From NCBI GenBank assembly GCA_034769895.1, contig CM068371.1, positions 406,269,969-406,333,968 of the forward strand: DNA of 64,000 bases, read 5' to 3'. Under the pieces are notes generated by a model that made no database searches, was not told the DNA's origin, and saw only the letters and a list, made by a program, of their open reading frames with translations. Of the stretch, positions 60,909-64,000 are shown in pieces; position 1 is the stretch's first letter; every line of letters starts with the position of its first letter. Made by a program: the position numbers and the translations under genes. The DNA is from Magicicada septendecula (taxonomy: Eukaryota > Arthropoda > Insecta > Hemiptera > Cicadidae).

Positions 60909-61202
60909 AATAAAATCTATATAGGCCAGAAGGTGAGAAAATTTTCCGAGAGATTTAAAGAACATTTACCTAAGAAGTTCCCCAATACTAATGTATCGCA
61001 TTACGCACAACATCTAATAAACGAAAATCATACATACACTGGATTTAAAGAGAATTTGGAACCTTTACATATAGGTAAAAAGGGTCAACTACTGGATGCC
61101 CTAGAGGAATTTGAAATATACAAGGCCATAAAAGAAATAAAAATCAGGTACTTAATGAACAGTTGTCATACAAATCAAATAAACTATATGACACAGCTAT
61201 GA
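60909..61202 (+). pseudogene. GIY-YIG endonuclease, unit 5
   Basis: Same altered frame ends as units 2-4 and 6. Confidence 0.8.
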
Positions 61203-61514
61203 AAACAAACCGTGAATAGCGTGTACGGATCAGTTGAAAGTCGGACTTCGGCCAGTGCACTGGTTTGTTTGTAGCGCGTTCTGATACAGATTCAATGTTC
61301 TATGTTAATTTATTTAAGTGTGTTATGTGTTTGTGTCTTTGTGAATTTTTAACGAAACCCTAACAATAGGGTAGAATTTGCTTTTACCTGAAAATGGGGA
61401 TATAAGTCCTGAGACATGTAGTAATTAAGAAAGAAAAAGAAGATCATTTAGTGGATAAAATAAGGTAATTATTTATTTAATCATATACAGTTATCTGGAG
61501 ACCATACAGTAACT

Positions 61515-63602
61515 ATGTATATCGAAGCCGATCAAGCAAAAGTGGTCTATAAAAATAAAAACCTAAAAACCAAGATACTGAAAGCAAACCTCAATATCAG
61601 ATTTATCAAGAGATGTTTGAGACATGACATAACGCCTAAATTTGCTACTATAAAAATAAGAAACACGTCAATAGCAGCATCTAACACTAAAATTAAAGCA
61701 CAGAAAGTTTGGCTTAAGGAAGAAATTAAGGCTTTGTACAAAAAGAAATATTATCTGAACAAGTTGTTATTTAATGCGCATTTGAAGGTCCTGGACTCGA
61801 TACACCCGATCATAATTAACGAAGTTTTAGAAGTTATTCACAGACAGATAAGGAACATTGCTATCTCGATTGTATCAAGACACAACAAGAAATATGATAA
61901 ATTGAACCGCGAGCAAAACAAAGCAGATAACATAATCTTTAAACACAAATTTTATAAGCGTGTAGATAACTTCACGAACATTGAACTATCTAATGTAGAA
62001 TGTAGTTCATTATCTAAGGGTTTACAATATAATTTATCTAATTATGGAAAAGACATGTTAATAAGAGAAGTCGTAAATGCAGAAGCTGTCATTAAACAAA
62101 TAAAAAACCAGGAAATTCGGAAAGATACACGTTTGGCTATCAACTATAAATTAAATCGTATATTACAGTCGGGTAGGACGCCTAACATGAGACCTAGTAA
62201 TGAAATTAAAATTGCGAAGAACATCATACGCAAATTAGAAAATTTTGACGCAATGATAACTAAGGCTGATAAAGGTAGTACAGTAGTTATCATCAATAAA
62301 ACTGAATACACACAAAAATGCTATGATTTTATAAATGAAAATAATATTAAGACCCTAAATAATGACCCCACCATTAAATATACAAAAGCCATATACTCAG
62401 CGGTGAATAAATGTGTTAATTTATTCGATGCTCAAACTAGACGACTTATCAAAAATATAAATCCGAAAGCGCCTACTTTCAGAGGACTACCAAAGTTACA
62501 CAAACCTAATATACCAATACGTCCTTTAATAAATTATACAACTGCCCCAAGCTATAATGTAGCCAAAAAGCTACAAATAATTATCAAAAACAGCTTAGTA
62601 ATGGACAACATACATAGCGTAAAAAATACAATAGAATTTATAAACAAAGTTAAAAACATTAAAGTACTGCCTAACCATAAACTGATATCTATGGACATAG
62701 TGAATTTGTATACTAACATACCCGTTCTTCAGACGATAAATATTCTTGAGAGAGTTTTCATCAAGAAAAATGTCTTAAAACAGATACAAATTGATGAACT
62801 TATATTTTTATTGAAAATTGTTATACAACAGAATTACTTTACACACGACAACAAGTTTTTTATCCAAGAAAATGGGCTGGCCATGGGTTCACCGGTGAGT
62901 GGAATTTTAGCAGAAATTTACATGAATCATTATGAGAACAAGTACATACTTTCTGACAAAAACAAGTTATACAATAAAATCATCTCGTACACACGGTACG
63001 TTGACGACACATTTTTAATTTTTGGTGGTACTCTTAGACAGATAGACGGATTGCTTACTTTTTTGAATGGCATAAACAGTAATATTAAATTCACTATGGA
63101 AGTAGAACATAACTATATGTTGAATTTCCTGGACGTAACCACATATAAACGTAATAACCTCCTTAGCTTTAAAATATATAGAAAGCCAACGACAACTGAT
63201 ATAGCCATACATGCTAGTTCCAATCATCCTTATACACATAAAATGGCAACTTTTAACACACTGGCACATAGATTGACAAATATACCGATGGACATAGAGG
63301 ACTATAACGATGAAACTAATATAATAAATCATATAGCAATAGTGAACGGTTACAATAGTAAAAGCATTGATAAAATAATATATAAACATGCTAATAAATT
63401 AAAACGTTCGGACAAAGTTAAAGATAAAACCCAATTTGTTTCTGCTAGATATACGAACAAACTATCTAATACACTACATAATGAATTAAAAAAGCTAGGG
63501 ATTATTGTCTCATTCACGACCACGAACAAATTAACAAATATACTTAAGCCTAATACCACAGCATTACTAGAGGATTGTTCGGCGTTTTTAGGATCCGTGT
63601 AA
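61515..63602 (+). CDS. Penelope reverse transcriptase, unit 6, open frame
   Basis: 695 codons with no stop and intact YVDD, like unit 3; nearly identical to unit 4 but with TTA where unit 4 has TGA. It ends at the shared linker frameshift, so it lacks the endonuclease. Confidence 0.92.
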   Translation: MYIEADQAKVVYKNKNLKTKILKANLNIRFIKRCLRHDITPKFATIKIRNTSIAASNTKIKAQKVWLKEEIKALYKKKYYLNKLLFNAHLKVLDSIHPIIINEVLEVIHRQIRNIAISIVSRHNKKYDKLNREQNKADNIIFKHKFYKRVDNFTNIELSNVECSSLSKGLQYNLSNYGKDMLIREVVNAEAVIKQIKNQEIRKDTRLAINYKLNRILQSGRTPNMRPSNEIKIAKNIIRKLENFDAMITKADKGSTVVIINKTEYTQKCYDFINENNIKTLNNDPTIKYTKAIYSAVNKCVNLFDAQTRRLIKNINPKAPTFRGLPKLHKPNIPIRPLINYTTAPSYNVAKKLQIIIKNSLVMDNIHSVKNTIEFINKVKNIKVLPNHKLISMDIVNLYTNIPVLQTINILERVFIKKNVLKQIQIDELIFLLKIVIQQNYFTHDNKFFIQENGLAMGSPVSGILAEIYMNHYENKYILSDKNKLYNKIISYTRYVDDTFLIFGGTLRQIDGLLTFLNGINSNIKFTMEVEHNYMLNFLDVTTYKRNNLLSFKIYRKPTTTDIAIHASSNHPYTHKMATFNTLAHRLTNIPMDIEDYNDETNIINHIAIVNGYNSKSIDKIIYKHANKLKRSDKVKDKTQFVSARYTNKLSNTLHNELKKLGIIVSFTTTNKLTNILKPNTTALLEDCSAFLGSV

Positions 63603-63609
63603 TGAATGA

Positions 63610-63903
63610 AATAAAATCTATATAGGCCAGAAGGTGAGAAAATTTTCCGAGAGATTTAAAGAACATTTACCTAAGAAGTTCCCCAATACTAATGTATCGC
63701 ATTACGCACAACATCTAATAAACGAAAATCATACATACACTGGATTTAAAGAGAATTTGGAACCTTTACATATAGGTAAAAAGGGTCAACTACTGGATGC
63801 CCTAGAGGAATTTGAAATATACAAGGCCATAAAAGAAATAAAAATCAGGTACTTAATGAACAGTTGTCATACAAATCAAATAAACTATATGACACAGCTA
63901 TGA
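63610..63903 (+). pseudogene. GIY-YIG endonuclease, unit 6
   Basis: Same altered frame ends as units 2-5. Confidence 0.8.
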
Positions 63904-64000
63904 AAACAAACCGTGAATAGCGTGTACGGATCAGTTGAAAGTCGGACTTCGGCCAGTGCACTGGTTTGTTTGTAGCGCGTTCTGATACAGATTCAATGTT

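Larger units (their letters stand above)
58778..61478 (+). mobile_element. Penelope tandem unit 5
   Basis: Type-b leader, ATG at 58814. It looks mosaic: the first half follows unit 4, while the middle follows unit 1 and the inverted copy. Confidence 0.85.
44694..64000 (+). mobile_element. Penelope-like retroelement tandem array
   Basis: Inserted in the 3' LTR of element C. The order is an inverted 5'-truncated copy (44694-47223, minus), a short 5'-truncated direct copy (47224-47969), then head-to-tail units starting at about 47970, 50672, 53375, 56077, 58778 and 61479. The ATG-to-ATG period is 2703, 2703, 2701, 2701 and 2701 bp. The inverted-plus-tandem layout is typical for Penelope-like elements, which form partial tandem copies with an inverted truncated one; six units in a row is far more than the usual one to two. 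The unit has a Penelope-type reverse transcriptase and a GIY-YIG endonuclease. The array continues past the window. Confidence 0.93.
61479..64000 (+). mobile_element. Penelope tandem unit 6, cut by window edge
   Basis: Type-b leader, ATG at 61515. The tail after the endonuclease is incomplete because the window ends. Confidence 0.85.

Noticed and set aside
44694..64000. CRISPR or satellite reading of the regular array
   Set aside because: The period is 2.7 kb and each unit codes for a Penelope reverse transcriptase and endonuclease.

Overview
The window is eukaryotic, AT-rich and dominated by transposable elements. It looks like arthropod, probably insect, DNA: it holds a host gene with short GT-AG exons, Ty3-type LTR retrotransposons, Penelope-like elements, a mariner-type transposon with a DUF4817-like transposase, and a DNA transposon of a type common in insects. 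No bacterial-style operons, rRNA, tRNA or CRISPR arrays were seen.

Host gene. Five exons of one minus-strand gene were recognised: 33667-33705 (start codon), 32963-33111, 31031-31154, 2981-3178 and 2544-2728. They encode the N-terminal 231 codons of the spliceosome factor SYF1/XAB2. All junctions keep phase, and the gene runs off the left end. Its third intron (3179-31030, about 27.9 kb) holds most of the elements in the left half of the window.

Left half. Position 1-1540 is the 3' end of a decayed Ty3-type element (D). 4868-6493 looks like a non-autonomous DNA transposon with a 15-bp inverted terminus repeated internally. Element A (7134-25620) is an old Ty3 element. Its pol gene is split by a younger Ty3 element, B (10568-19165), flanked by a 4-bp target duplication (TGTT). 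The gag genes of A and B end in a RanBP2-type zinc finger instead of a CCHC knuckle. A, B and D share a conserved 3' module: an acceptor-like site, a short exon-like block, a 67-73 nt intron-like block and a TTCG hairpin before the polypurine tract. A Penelope fragment sits in A's 3' region. 26257-30671 is a DNA transposon with about 600-bp inverted repeats, a GTGA duplication and a transposase frame broken by only two in-frame stops. A mariner-type element (31281-32624) lies in intron 2.

Right half. Upstream of the SYF1 start is a minus-strand Penelope remnant (33868-34420). Element C (35248-44693) is a Ty3 element with an LTR of about 2.3 kb, an open gag ORF with an Asn-rich tail, and a broken pol. 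Its 3' LTR is interrupted by a Penelope array that fills 44694-64000: one inverted 5'-truncated copy, one short direct copy, then six head-to-tail units of about 2.70 kb, the last cut by the window edge. The reverse transcriptase frame is fully open in units 3 and 6. All six tandem units share the same frameshift between reverse transcriptase and the GIY-YIG endonuclease, so the array probably grew by DNA-level duplication of a defective founder.

Limits: all alignments were done by eye, family assignments come from motif recognition, and the array could be affected by assembly.
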